A stretch of 64,000 nucleotides of DNA from positions 2,389,797 through 2,453,796 of the forward strand of contig NC_067204.1 of NCBI RefSeq assembly GCF_026262505.1, in the 5' to 3' direction. The notes below the pieces were generated by a model, which ran no database searches, was not told where the DNA came from, and saw only the letters and a program-made list of their open reading frames with translations. Of the stretch, positions 49,959-61,004 are shown one piece after another (position 1 is the stretch's first letter; every line of letters starts with the position of its first letter). This DNA is from Trichomonas vaginalis G3 (taxonomy: Eukaryota > Parabasalia > Trichomonadida > Trichomonadidae). A program made the position numbers and the translations under genes.

Positions 49959-52886
49959 CTAATATAAAAATCGATCATGAACGAAAGTTCGTAATTTTTG
50001 ATCGCGAGGCCATTTAAGAGACCAGCCGTTATGCTTAAAGAACTCATCAGGTGACTTGATTTCAGCAGGAATGTAGTGTCCTAGTGTAGTTTTTTCTGAT
50101 TTGGAAGATTTAGTTTGTTTTTCTGTTTCCTGAGGTTCCACAGCTTTCTTTCTCCTTCCTCTTGTCTTAGGTTTAGCTTTAGACCCTTCGTAATCCTCTG
50201 AATCCGAAGTTCCCGACTCAATTAACTTATCAACGTATTTAACCTCTTCTTCCTCTTCTTCTTCAGCTTCTTCCTGCTCTTCCTCTTCAACTACTTCCTC
50301 TGATGATGAAGATTGCTCTTCTGGACTTGATTCTGAACTTTCTGAAGGAGATTTCGGAACTATTTTTGGTTTTCTGCCTCTTCTTGGTTTTGGCTTCTGT
50401 TCCTCTTCACTTTCGCTTGCTTTTTGTTTGGATTTCTTCGATCTGGACTTAGAAGAACTTTTCGGTTTGATTTCTTCCAAAATTTTTGGTTCTGGAATGA
50501 TATTTTCGTCAGTTTCTTGGTCATTTGGATCTTCTTTATCATTATTTCCGTTTTCTTCACGAGATTGAACTTCTTTTCTCATGATTTCTGGATCATAAAT
50601 ATCTTTGGGGAATTTGAATGGAATTTTGGCATTCTGGAGGGCCAAAAGATCTTTCTGACTCAGAAGGATGTTCAATGGCATTGATGTGACCTTTTCTCTT
50701 TGAGACATAATAAATTTTTCGTTAATTGTCGATATAAAGTCTGATTTACCCTTCTGTCTCAATAGATTAACGCATGGTTCATCCATTGTAGCTCCAAAAG
50801 CAATGAGAAGTCTCGCAATATCATAATTATCAAAATTAATTGCGACGAAAAGAGGAGTTACAGGGTTATCGAAGGGTTTTCCTCTGATTAAAACATGTTT
50901 GGATACAGTATTCATGCCGAATTTGAGGAGAATCAGGATTCTGATCAGTTCTAAGTGGCCACCAGCGATTGCCTGAAGGAAAATGTTCGGATTCTTGACT
51001 TCCCATGCTCTACATTTTGTTACGTACACTCCACAAAGGTATTGGAACAATTGCGTGTATCCTTGAGCGGCGGAGATTTCGATTGGGAACTCGAAATAGC
51101 CTGGAACGCGTTCTGAAAGGGAGGAAATTGGAACACCACTATCAATAAGTGCTCTGCATGACTCCATGAAGTTGTACATGCAGCAGAAACCTAATGGAGT
51201 TAATCCGCCTCTTTTTGTAGTGACATCACCACCTAATTCGATGCATTTCTTAGCAAATGCGTATTTGTTATGAACAAGAGCCATGGTAAATGGAGTTTTG
51301 ATGTTTTCATAAGTATTTTCGGATAAATTTCTAGATTTTTTAACAACTTCATTCATTCCATCGAACTTACTTGTGATGATTTGCAGAGCGGAAGCATCTC
51401 CTTGGTTAGTTATCGCGCAAAAATCAATTGCATTGAAATTGTTTGAAACAGAGAGGATTTTGGATATAAGGTTGTGCTTGGACATGTCAAAAGCAATCGA
51501 TAATGCTGTTGATGGCCAGTCAGAGTGTCTTGTATATTTCGCGATTATTTCTGGATCGGCGCCATTGTTTACAAGTATCTCTGCTGTGTTTGACTGCATC
51601 AATGAGATTGCGGCGATCAAAGGAGTTTCACCAGTTACAGGATTTACAACGTTGATATCAACTTTTCTTTGAATTAGCATATTAACGTACTTCAAATCTA
51701 TCATTCTTGCAGCTACGTGTATTGGATATTCGAATTCTGGCTTATCATCTATAGCAGGCTTAACAGATAAGTTTTTAGAAATAATATTTTCCAAAACTTC
51801 TTGATTTGAGTAAGCAAATGCCAATGAAATAGGTGTAATTGGGTATTTATTGACATTTGGATCGTATGTATCGAGTACTTTCTCTAAAATTTTGTCGTAT
51901 TTTTTTTCTATGCAAGAACAAATTGGATTTGGAAGGTATTGGTCCGTAATCAAAGCCTCATTCGGATCAGCACCATATTCCAGTAGTTTGTTGAAGATAT
52001 GTATGTCATTTCGACGAGCTGCGTCTGATAACGCTTCTGTTGACGCTTTTACGCCTTTTTCCAGTAGAATCTCGATCATTGGATGAATGGTAATTCGACA
52101 GCAGATAGTCAAATGTTTTTCGTCACGATAACTTTCTTCCAAATCAAATCCTTGATTCATTAAGTAATATCCGACTCTTAGGTATGCATTTTCGATACAA
52201 AGAGCAATGGAGATGTCTTTGTATTCTTTTATTTGATTGTCTGTTAAAATTTTATCGATAATCCAAGTTTGGTGATATTTTATCGCAGTTTTCAAGTAAG
52301 GCTTGAGACAACTATCTTTTCCCTTTGCAATAGTAACAATTTCTTGGTTTCCACCTTTAATTGCGTCTTTTAAATACTCAGATAAATTAATCGATCCACA
52401 GTTCGAAGCAATGAATTTAAATATGTTTGCCGAGCCGTATCTTATCGCGTATTTCAAGTAGCTTCTAAGATCTTCGAGTTTCATGAGTCTTGTCGCTACA
52501 ATAAATAAAGCAGTGTTATCTTGTTTAATAAACTGTATCACTTGGTCGGAATTTTCCTTTTCTTCCAACTTTATAACATTTTGTAGAGCTTTTCGTAATT
52601 CCTGAACGAAATCTTTGTAAAATTCGAAAGATGAACTTTTTTGCAATGATTCTATAAGAACATTGATGGGAGATCTTTGCCTCGGTCTCCTTTTCCATAC
52701 CTTAGACGCTGTAAACAAGGCGAAAAGGAATAGATGTTTATTTTCTGCTGGAACTAATTCGACAATTTTATTGATAGTGGTGAGGCAATTCTCTTCATTA
52801 ATGCTCCATATCAGGTCCTCGATGTCCATATATGGTTGGAATCGAGGTTCGACTGGTTGTTTAACAAGAGAAAAGGATTCACTCAT
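49959..52886 (-). CDS. Large ankyrin-repeat protein with AT-hook-like acidic tail
   Basis: 975 residues. Residues about 1-750 hold the trichomonad N-terminal domain and many degenerate ankyrin repeats (FEYPIHVAARMIDLKYVNML, GETPLIAAISLMQSNTAEIL, GGLTPLGFCCMYNFMESCRA). The tail is low complexity: a Lys/Ser-rich block, PRRGRKPK and TRGRRKKA (AT-hook-like minor-groove binding motifs), a Glu run, then a short conserved-looking end (EFFKHNGWSLKWPRDQKL). The combination suggests a nuclear or chromatin-associated scaffold (inference). Frame intact. Start ATG 52886. Confidence 0.85.
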   Translation of the reverse strand: MSESFSLVKQPVEPRFQPYMDIEDLIWSINEENCLTTINKIVELVPAENKHLFLFALFTASKVWKRRPRQRSPINVLIESLQKSSSFEFYKDFVQELRKALQNVIKLEEKENSDQVIQFIKQDNTALFIVATRLMKLEDLRSYLKYAIRYGSANIFKFIASNCGSINLSEYLKDAIKGGNQEIVTIAKGKDSCLKPYLKTAIKYHQTWIIDKILTDNQIKEYKDISIALCIENAYLRVGYYLMNQGFDLEESYRDEKHLTICCRITIHPMIEILLEKGVKASTEALSDAARRNDIHIFNKLLEYGADPNEALITDQYLPNPICSCIEKKYDKILEKVLDTYDPNVNKYPITPISLAFAYSNQEVLENIISKNLSVKPAIDDKPEFEYPIHVAARMIDLKYVNMLIQRKVDINVVNPVTGETPLIAAISLMQSNTAEILVNNGADPEIIAKYTRHSDWPSTALSIAFDMSKHNLISKILSVSNNFNAIDFCAITNQGDASALQIITSKFDGMNEVVKKSRNLSENTYENIKTPFTMALVHNKYAFAKKCIELGGDVTTKRGGLTPLGFCCMYNFMESCRALIDSGVPISSLSERVPGYFEFPIEISAAQGYTQLFQYLCGVYVTKCRAWEVKNPNIFLQAIAGGHLELIRILILLKFGMNTVSKHVLIRGKPFDNPVTPLFVAINFDNYDIARLLIAFGATMDEPCVNLLRQKGKSDFISTINEKFIMSQREKVTSMPLNILLSQKDLLALQNAKIPFKFPKDIYDPEIMRKEVQSREENGNNDKEDPNDQETDENIIPEPKILEEIKPKSSSKSRSKKSKQKASESEEEQKPKPRRGRKPKIVPKSPSESSESSPEEQSSSSEEVVEEEEQEEAEEEEEEEVKYVDKLIESGTSDSEDYEGSKAKPKTRGRRKKAVEPQETEKQTKSSKSEKTTLGHYIPAEIKSPDEFFKHNGWSLKWPRDQKLRTFVHDRFLY

Positions 52887-53666
52887 AATAGGAAATTTAG
52901 TGGTTGTTTACTTTTCCGTGTAAACATCTCAATTGTATTCAATTTTTGTCTATAAACGGAATATTATTGAAATCGAAATATGTCATCGATCTGATTGGAG
53001 AATCAGACTATACCTAGATCTTGAAATTGTTTCTGGATTTGGTTTCTTTCCGTTCATCTACGAGTCAGTGGTCGAAAAAAAAAATATGGAAAATCATCTT
53101 ATCGAAGAAATAATCTTGACTATGTTTTGTATATAATTTGATGTGGTAGTGAAACAAGATGGTTTGATTTTTACTGATGAATGTACGATTTATTCCTAAT
53201 GATTTGAAAAATATTCATGAACTATAAAGATTTTTTGGATATACTATGTTCGAAAACTTATGTTAGAAAGTATATATATGATCTCTCTTAACGAAATGAT
53301 GAAAATAAAAAAAATAGGGATTTCCATTAAAATATCTATTAATTTTAGGATAGATAAGTAACAAAACTGCATGTAAAGTAACAAGTAATAAAAATAACAA
53401 ACAAAGAATCTCGCAAACGAGAAGAAATAAAGTATTGTATTGAAATATCAAGTTATTTCCATTATTAACATATCAGTGAAAGGTATATAATGAGTGGAAA
53501 CGAAGGATTTCGTAAATAATTTTTTTGTTCGACATGAAAATTTCGAAAAAAATTCTGAAATTTCGACTCTAAAATGATGTATTCTATCATCTCTTTGTAA
53601 TTCCAATTGAATCTGGATTACAAAAAATCCGTTATCAAAAAAATTTGATAACTTTACAAATTTTCC
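52887..53666. other. Intergenic with hairpin near a 3' end
   Basis: 780 bases. A 9-bp stem hairpin (GTTATCAAA-AAAA-TTTGATAAC, about 53632-53653) lies just after the stop of the disordered-protein gene. No gene seen. Confidence 0.5.
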
Positions 53667-54302
53667 TTACAACAGAGAACCGAGTAGTCTTCCTCTAGGT
53701 TTTTGATGAGAAGCTTCAGGTAGATTTGCCATATCTTGGTTTTGGAACATTTCTGCTTGTTGCTCAATTTTTCTATTTGGAATTCTCGGAGCTGGAATTT
53801 GCTGAATTCCGTTTGTGCTGTCAATTTGTGGTATATTGTTTTGTGGCTGGAACGCTCGCTTCCTTTCTGGTACATTTGTCGGAATTGATTTATCTGAATT
53901 CAAAATATTATTAGCAATAGGTGCTAAACTCGTCAAATTTCCAAGCAATCTACCTTGGAACTTTGGCTTGTGGGGAGAAGGAATCTTTAGATCTGTTTCT
54001 GGTCTTTGGATTGAAACTTTGACAGGTATTTCTTCTTGTTGACTTGGAGTTGCAATATCTGGTGGTAACTCCCTTTGTTCAGGTTTAACTTTTGGCTTTT
54101 CGGATGTTATCATCAATGCTGCGGCATTTAAATGCTTTTTCGTTTTCTTTTCGTTGTAAATATTCGCAGGTGGCTGATTAACCTGTTGAGGAGGTGGTCT
54201 ATTAGGAACAACGTTGTTTTCTTCTTCTGGTTCAATGTCCTCAAGCTCAATAATCTGTTTTGGAGCTGGCTCTGGCCGACTCTGGTAGCTAAAGAACATC
54301 AT
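53667..54302 (-). CDS. Small disordered protein with duplicated GRLLG motif
   Basis: 211 residues (or 210 from the second of two adjacent ATGs). No family recognised. Pro/Gln/Asn/Glu-rich and probably unfolded, with one motif twice: FQGRLLGNL near the middle and PRGRLLGSLL at the very C-terminus, each after a basic/proline stretch. Duplicated short linear motifs in a disordered chain suggest a docking protein (inference). No signal peptide or membrane segment. Confidence 0.55.
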   Translation of the reverse strand: MMFFSYQSRPEPAPKQIIELEDIEPEEENNVVPNRPPPQQVNQPPANIYNEKKTKKHLNAAALMITSEKPKVKPEQRELPPDIATPSQQEEIPVKVSIQRPETDLKIPSPHKPKFQGRLLGNLTSLAPIANNILNSDKSIPTNVPERKRAFQPQNNIPQIDSTNGIQQIPAPRIPNRKIEQQAEMFQNQDMANLPEASHQKPRGRLLGSLL

Positions 54303-54939
54303 TTTTGAAATTTTTTTACATCTGTTTACATATCGATCAAAATACTAAAATTAAATTCTTGAAAATAGATCTATTGAACATATAGACTCTATTTTATATC
54401 TTTATAAGCCAATTTTAAAAGGATAATAATTTTGAATTTTTAATTATAGAGAATTTGAGATTTATTTCACAAAAATATTATTAAATAACTAAAATAAATA
54501 TAAGTGAATGATATGATTTTTTCCAAATTTTTTTCAAAATTTATTTTTTGATAATAATTTTCTTAAATTTGAATTTTATTTTAAAATTTTTTCAAAAATT
54601 TTGGAAATTACGACTCAATCAATTCTGTTCCAAAATCTGTTTTATGATTTGATTAACACTTTTCTTCATACAAAATTAGATATTAAGATTTTTCAGTGAT
54701 ATCTTCATGACTACAATGGATTCAACCAAATTGAAACAAAAATATATTTTAACCATGTATGTGCAAATAAGTTATTCGAATAATTCATATGAAATCAGAG
54801 AAATTATAGATATTGTTTCTCATTTTCTGGAGTTAGGCTACAAAATACACTTTAGAAATAGTAACAACCAATCAAACAGATGATTTATTAATCAGATAAT
54901 AAAAGAAAGTAATAATTTTTTGTTGAATAGTTCACAAAG
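54303..54939. other. Intergenic up to a TTAA element
   Basis: A/T-rich; no coding continuation of the truncated membrane-protein gene is seen here. Confidence 0.5.
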
Positions 54940-54943
54940 TTAA

Positions 54944-55983
54944 GGGTGCACACGAGAGGATCATGTAAACTTCAGAATTTAGAACCTTATTTTTAGGCAT
55001 TATCTTGGCTACCTATTTAGGCTCGAAAAGCAAAAAATATCAAAAAATACAACTTGACTCCATTCTGACCCTTTCATGGAGGTAGTTTTTATCCGCTAGT
55101 ATTTTCCCTTTGAATCTCTTTACAATTCGAAATCAAATTCAAAACTCAGTAGAAGAAAGGAAGAATCGACTTACTACGGTTGTAATACGAATAAATACAT
55201 ATATTTAATTATTTTTATTTACATAATAATTGTTTGAAGCTCATATTCCATCAAATTTTTAAATAAAAACATTAAAATGTTGAAAATGTTCATATATTTT
55301 AATAGGGTTTTGGCACTTTATTGAGGAATTACTACATACATAGTCGAACTGAACTTGATATTTTGAAATTTAAATTATTTATCAAAATTAAAATTTAACT
55401 TGAAATTTATAATTATTTAGTCATATTTTGCATAATTCTAAGTAAATTTTGTAAAAAATCAAGAAAGAAAAATTTTAACGTGCTTTATTTTTCTTTTTTA
55501 TAATAATACATATTATTATATAATTAACATATTCATAATGTTTCACCCTTTCAAAAATATAATCCTCCTCCTCTCAAATAAACGTACATACGGGTGGCCT
55601 CTTTTTTCAAAAAATTAAAATTTGAAATTTTGGGCTCAAATATTAGAGATTTTTTCAACCTTCAACGATATATGTTGTCTATATCAGACCTCCTTTCTTT
55701 TTGATACTTAACATTGTTCCTAAATCTTAGCCGTTAAGGCTCTTCTGAAAATATTTTTTTTTCGAAAAAATTCGAAAAAAATTCTTAAAATTCAAAAATC
55801 CCTTAATTCCTGAGGATTTTGGAAAAAAGTTTTTACATGAACATCTGTATATTATATGAAGTATATTGATAAGGTAAAAATCAAATTTTATTGCATATTC
55901 ATCGAGAAAATAAACTAACGAATCCCTCAAAATTGAGAGGGTAATCCTCCTCCTCTCAAATAAACGTACATACGGGTGCACCC
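54944..55983 (-). mobile_element. 1.04-kb TTAA element, copy 1
   Basis: TTAA at 54940-54943 and 55984-55987; ends GGGTGCAC...GTGCACCC. Nearly identical, in opposite orientation, to 62232-63797 minus its nested insertion (1,040 versus 1,041 bases). A 37-bp unit is present twice in direct orientation (55560-55596 and 55942-55978, read CACCCGTATGTACG on the minus strand), the second at the element's edge. No transposase frame. Its outer ~260 bases are read as the C-terminus of the adjoining membrane-protein gene. Confidence 0.88.
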
Positions 55984-57679
55984 TTAAGGAAGGTTTCAGC
56001 TGAATTACTGTTGATACGAAAGATCCAGCTGCAACAGATTGAATAATCTTGAAGGCATCGATGGAGGCGTTCCACATCTGATTGATCTTCAGGTCCATGT
56101 ATAAGTTTATCGACATATTTATGATTAATAAGCAAATTGCCATATATACAAAGAGATTCTGGGTCAAATGAGAACATGTGAACGAGGATTCCCATTTATT
56201 GCCAGATCTGGATACAAGCGCATACGCAAAATTGGTATTCTGGCTTTCTGTGTTGTAATTTGTGATTTGGCAAAATTTATTATAAGGAGAACTCAATTGT
56301 CCAGCGGTTCCGTACTGCTTGAACAATCCTGTTAACGTTATATATGACGATGCAACCTGGTTTGTTAAGGAAATTAAGTGGTCGGTGTTATCATTGATGA
56401 TTTCGTTCCAAAACATACCCAGAGTGTTGGAATAGTCACTCAAGGCCTTGTTTGCACGTATAGTTAAGAACGTTGGCCTTACGCAATTTTCAAATGCGCA
56501 AATTCTGGTTTCTCTTATCCAATCTACGGTTTTCCTTTCAAGCATTGCGTTGAGAGCAACTTTCATTCGCTCCTCGTTGCCGTATTCCTTTGATTGGAGG
56601 AAGATAATTTCATTAAATACGAAAGATGAAGGATTTCTCAACGCCAAGTAATCTAGGATCTCGTTTGGGATGTCTATTTGCGAACTCGCCGCTGTCATGA
56701 TGTTCTCGAGTGTAAACATCGAGTGTTTGTCGAATTTCGAGAAATCATGAGTTTGAATAACTTCTCTAAAAGGGAGTAAATTGTATTCCTTGGTGAAATA
56801 CGATATCAGCAGGCTCAGGAGGAACCCGATATTGAACGCGATGATGTAAATTGAGACGTACGTCTCTCCATCCAAATCAAAAATCAAAATTATCAAATTG
56901 AGGAGGCTGAAAACGATGCAGGACAGTGTATAACTCATCAACATCCTCGGAGATGATAGTCTGAACTGTTGAGTTATGTAAACAATCGACAATATAAGCA
57001 TAATAAGATTAATCACTAAAATTGCGATTCTATTCGTAATATAGAAGTTAAAGATCGGAATTGTGAGTAAAATTATTGAATAGGAAAACCGAAAAATGAT
57101 CGTTTTCGAATTATAAATTGAATCTTTTTTTGGGATGCCGTATTGTACGAAATACTCGATATATGTTGACACGTATGAGCAAAGGATGACAAATATCGAT
57201 AGAATTAACATCCCGTAATGACTTGTGAATTCATTTGAAAATGCATACGTAACACCTGAGTAACACGCGGGAACTAATAATACATGGAGTCCTACGATGC
57301 AAATGCCGAGTGGATATACGTTATCCAGTTGATAATCTGTTGAATATTTCAAAAATATAAATAAAGTTGAAATGATAATTAAGTAAGTAACAACGAATAC
57401 TAGAAGAGATATGACCAAATAATCTAAATGAGTTGTCGTAGTTATGCCAGGAGTAAAAAAAAGGACTGTATCGTGAACTTTGTTAGATTTCCAGCTGAGC
57501 TTCGATGAGTTGAACAAGTACATGAAATTCAACTGTAGTCCAAAGAGGAGATGACCTATAAATATTAAAACATTTAAAGTTTTCATTTTATCCCCAATGG
57601 AATAGAGTAATGTATGAAATGACTGAAACCTATCTTGTTTGCCAATTGGTCCGATGAGATCTGATAAGGTTTTAGGCAT
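55727..57679 (-). pseudogene. Multi-membrane protein truncated by a TTAA element (receptor-cyclase N-terminus-like)
   Basis: About 565 host codons: roughly ten hydrophobic segments between residues 35 and 300, a soluble helical part (about 310-500), and another membrane segment near 510-535. The tail then runs through the TTAA at 55984-55987 into the mobile element, which supplies 85 residues (RVHPYVRLFERRRITLSILR and on) and the stop. The identical tail frame occurs in element copy 2, so it is not host sequence. The layout resembles the N-terminal membrane region of large trichomonad receptor-type nucleotide cyclases, a moderate-confidence impression; no cyclase domain is present here. No continuation is found beyond the element, so the 3' part is lost. 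Start ATG 57679. Confidence 0.65.
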
Positions 57680-58810
57680 TTAAAACTATTATAAAAAAAT
57701 TTCAACAGATATAAAAAAAATCTTAAATTTCAGGGGGTAAAAAATATATTCTTCTCAAAAAGTCACCCCCTAAAATATATTATACGGTATTGGATCTGAT
57801 TTTGTTTTTGATGTATTTATATTTGTCTTTTGATGTATTTTCAAAATAATGAGTTAAATATATTTTATGTTTCGAAATTTGATTTGGTCTTTTTTTGTTT
57901 TTTGAGAAATGGAGTTGTTTGCAATGGTCTTAGACTAACCTGCGCGAATGAACCTATGTTGTGTTTGATTTCTTTGTTTTTGCTGAATGTATTAAGAAAT
58001 TTTTAAATTTCATGAATTCTACATGTAAATGAATCTTTTGTAATGATTTGCTTCGAGAATTATGAAGAAATTTGTGTTGTTTGTCGAAATAATATAAATT
58101 AAATAAAATTTCAATTCCAGCCTTAATTACAAAAGAAACCCATGATCAAATCTGATTTTGGCATAGCAAAAGAGTACAAATGAGTCATTCAAAGTAATTA
58201 AGCTTGAGTTCGATACAATGATTCCGAATATTTCAAGACGTTCAAGAATTTTGATAATATGGTTTGAATCATGTTCCAGTGAGAAATAATGCTTACATGA
58301 AATTGGCTTTCAGATAAAAGAGAGTTTGTTCAATCCGATCGCCAATATTTAAAATGAAGAAAAATTATTTGAACTTGTTGAACAATTTGTGTTCCTTTAA
58401 GCTTATAAATACTATATTAAAGCTTATTGCGCTTGCAATAGCATTTTGTAAAGTTGAGTTCACAAATTTTCAAGATTTGTGAAGATGTATTCAAATTATG
58501 ATTTACAATAAAATATTTTTATGTATACTATTGATGATACTTTGAATTATAACAAAAAAAATTTTCACAGGTAAATTTTGAAGAAAATATCGGTCAAAAT
58601 AAAACTTATGTATTTAGTCAATAAATATTAAGCAACAAATTTTTCAAAGCTCAAAAAAAATTTTTTTTTGTTCTCACTTCTCATAACTCTTAAGTTTAAT
58701 ACTTCAATATTCATGAACTAGACTAGATGGATAATGAAATATGATCAAAATGAATCAAAATAATTGCAAATTTATAAAGCTTATTTTATCAATACTAAGT
58801 TATAAAGAAA
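57680..58810. other. Intergenic
   Basis: 1.1 kb, very A/T-rich, between the membrane-protein start and the protease stop; no gene seen. Confidence 0.5.
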
Positions 58811-59743
58811 TTAATTAACCTGAGCGATGAATGCTTCTGTTGCAACACCGCATTGGTTATGTTTGTCTCTTGCCATACGAATGTAACCTTTTTCGCCCCA
58901 CATTTCGCCCCATGAATTGCGAACAATCCAATATTTAGCGCCATTCTCAACACCATAACCAACGCAACCAACAGCATGATCTAAGTTCATTGAGCTGCAC
59001 TTTGGATCATCATAAATTCCTGACTGGTACATCATGAAGGAATAAAGTGAAGCATCAATTGCAATACTTGCTGGACCTAAGTTTGCAATCTTCTCTGCTA
59101 AATCGTTTTCATCACAATCGGCAACTTCGACGTATCCTTTAACTTGTGGTGGAGCGGCCTTCTTCTTGTTCCATTTGCAAGTTCCTTCCTGAGATGTATA
59201 TGGGTAATCTACTTCTAGCATTGTCTTGCCTCCTTGTTCATCAATCATCCAATCCCATGCATCAGCTGGAAAACCACCATTGCATCCAGCTGCACTACTG
59301 CAGCAGTCAACAAGGTTTTGTTCTGATAATATATAGGCGGCATTATGTTTAACAGCCCAATTTGACTCTAATCCAAAGATTGTAGAGAAAGCCCAGCAAG
59401 AACCACAGTCATTTTGGTCTTTGACTGGACCAATAACTCCTGGGTGATCTCTCCAATCGAATGAATCTGGATGTGAGCCTGCGTTTTTCTCGTTAATAAT
59501 GGAATACTTATGATTCCTTCCAGAATTCTTGTAACCAAGCAACGAATGGTATTCACTTGGTGTTAAATGTGATAATCTGTTCATTGCAAGAATGAAATGG
59601 GAATTTCCGGCGTTATGTTGTTGAACATATCTTTTATTTGATAACCAAACACCTAACCTGAAATGATATTCATCACCAGTGAACATCATGCTGTTTTCAC
59701 GCATCCAGCCGACGAAACTTTTTTCCTCGTGAGCAGCAATCAT
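58811..59743 (-). CDS. Papain-family cysteine protease (cathepsin L-like, C1A)
   Basis: 310 residues. A propeptide (about 5-92, ending before PDSFDWRDH) and mature enzyme with Q110 (oxyanion hole), C116 (CGSCWAF), H256 (LDHAVG) and N276 (VRNSWG), plus GCNGG (153-157) and paired Cys for disulphides. Trichomonad enzymes of this family are lysosomal or secreted and degrade host proteins. The start at 59743 leaves only four residues before the conserved EEKSF propeptide start, and an in-frame TAA lies just upstream, so the usual signal peptide is missing. The gene may have lost its first codons, or the start lies elsewhere. Divergently arranged with the saposin-like gene. Confidence 0.93.
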   Translation of the reverse strand: MIAAHEEKSFVGWMRENSMMFTGDEYHFRLGVWLSNKRYVQQHNAGNSHFILAMNRLSHLTPSEYHSLLGYKNSGRNHKYSIINEKNAGSHPDSFDWRDHPGVIGPVKDQNDCGSCWAFSTIFGLESNWAVKHNAAYILSEQNLVDCCSSAAGCNGGFPADAWDWMIDEQGGKTMLEVDYPYTSQEGTCKWNKKKAAPPQVKGYVEVADCDENDLAEKIANLGPASIAIDASLYSFMMYQSGIYDDPKCSSMNLDHAVGCVGYGVENGAKYWIVRNSWGEMWGEKGYIRMARDKHNQCGVATEAFIAQVN

Positions 59744-60066
59744 AAAATAAAGTTAACTCCTCCTCTCAATTTTCTGAGAAAATTTGTGAGATAATTTGAC
59801 AACGGACTTATAAAATGACAAATAATTTTTGCGAGTATGGAACGTAAGGACAAAACCTTTTTAGTCCAATAAATATTATTGGAATATTGGACCCCTCCAA
59901 GAAGAAATTGGAACCAAATTTCAAAAATGGAAAATTGAAATAATCAATTCCACAAAATTTATCCAATTAAATATAATTTGCATGTCCTATGTTACCTGAT
60001 ATGCATGATTTTTTACATACGAAATATTAGTTTTACAATTTGACAAGTTTATTTGTCAATTTGTCA
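59744..60066. other. Shared upstream region of divergent protease and saposin-like genes
   Basis: 323 bases. It must hold both promoters. No clear TATA or shared motif seen. Confidence 0.45.
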
Positions 60067-60648
60067 ATGTTTTGGATTTTGTTTCTGGCTGATCGCCAAA
60101 TAACCACAGACTGGAGTCAATTCGCATCTGAAGATATGCTTGTTTCGGCTTGCGAAGTATGCGATTTGGTTGTAGATAAATTCAGAAAAGGAGAAATAAA
60201 TGATCTTCTTCCTCAAAATAATACAGAATGCGCAGACAGTTCAACTACAAATCCATATTGTGGACTTATTAAAAATATAACATCAGATATTAACGCTACT
60301 TTCAAAAATAAAATCCCAAGAAATGCTTGCGAGATCATTTCACCCTGTGTTTCATTTTCTCAAAAAGAATTTACTGGAGAATTATGTTATCCGTGCAGAT
60401 TTTTATATCATTTCTCAATTATGGTCAATGTTACTGACAAAGTGCAATTTATTAAAAGATTTTGCACCACAACACGCTCTACGTTTGCTGCATTATGTTC
60501 TCGAATTGAATCCGATAATACTGGAAAGTTCTGGAATAATCTCCAAAAATCTAAAAATTCTCTTCAACAATGTTATCCATTCTGCCGTAAAGCAGAAGAT
60601 AGACAAGCTAGAATGAAGAGATCTCATAGATTTGACAGAGAATTATAA
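60067..60648 (+). CDS. Secreted saposin-like protein with two SapB-type cysteine sets
   Basis: 193 residues from ATG 60067; a frame-open TTG nine codons earlier is not used. Opens with a hydrophobic signal (MFWILFLADRQ). First set: CEVC, then TEC, PYC, NAC and SPC. Second set: CYPC, RFC, ALC, QC and FC with spacing close to the six-cysteine saposin fold (C-x2-C...C...C...C-x3-C). Saposin-like proteins bind membranes; trichomonad members (saplips) are pore-forming candidates. The C-terminus is basic. Next to a cysteine protease of the same lytic compartment, a joint role in digesting bacteria or host cells is plausible but inferred. Confidence 0.75.
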   Translation: MFWILFLADRQITTDWSQFASEDMLVSACEVCDLVVDKFRKGEINDLLPQNNTECADSSTTNPYCGLIKNITSDINATFKNKIPRNACEIISPCVSFSQKEFTGELCYPCRFLYHFSIMVNVTDKVQFIKRFCTTTRSTFAALCSRIESDNTGKFWNNLQKSKNSLQQCYPFCRKAEDRQARMKRSHRFDREL

Positions 60649-61004
60649 TTTTCTATAATTGAAATAAAAACTGTACTTTATATGACTAATTTATGTTTTT
60701 ATTTATATGAGTGTATGTTTAACTCTTTCACCTTAAGAATAAGCCCTAAAGAATGTTAGTCATTTAGCAAATTGTAGATAAAAAAAAAATTTGATGAAAT
60801 GTATCTGAATTCCCTTACAATTATTCTGATATCGAAAGGCAATCATTATATGCAAATAAACACTATATATCTTCAAGTAAGTTAGTGCTAATAAAAATTA
60901 ATGAAATTGAAATTCTAAAATAACTAAAAATAGGTATGAATATAATGTAATTCACTACAAAAGGAAACAATATTTATTTTACAAACAAATATTACATATA
61001 ATCG
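60649..61004. other. Intergenic between convergent genes
   Basis: 356 bases, A/T-rich; nothing recognised. Confidence 0.5.
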
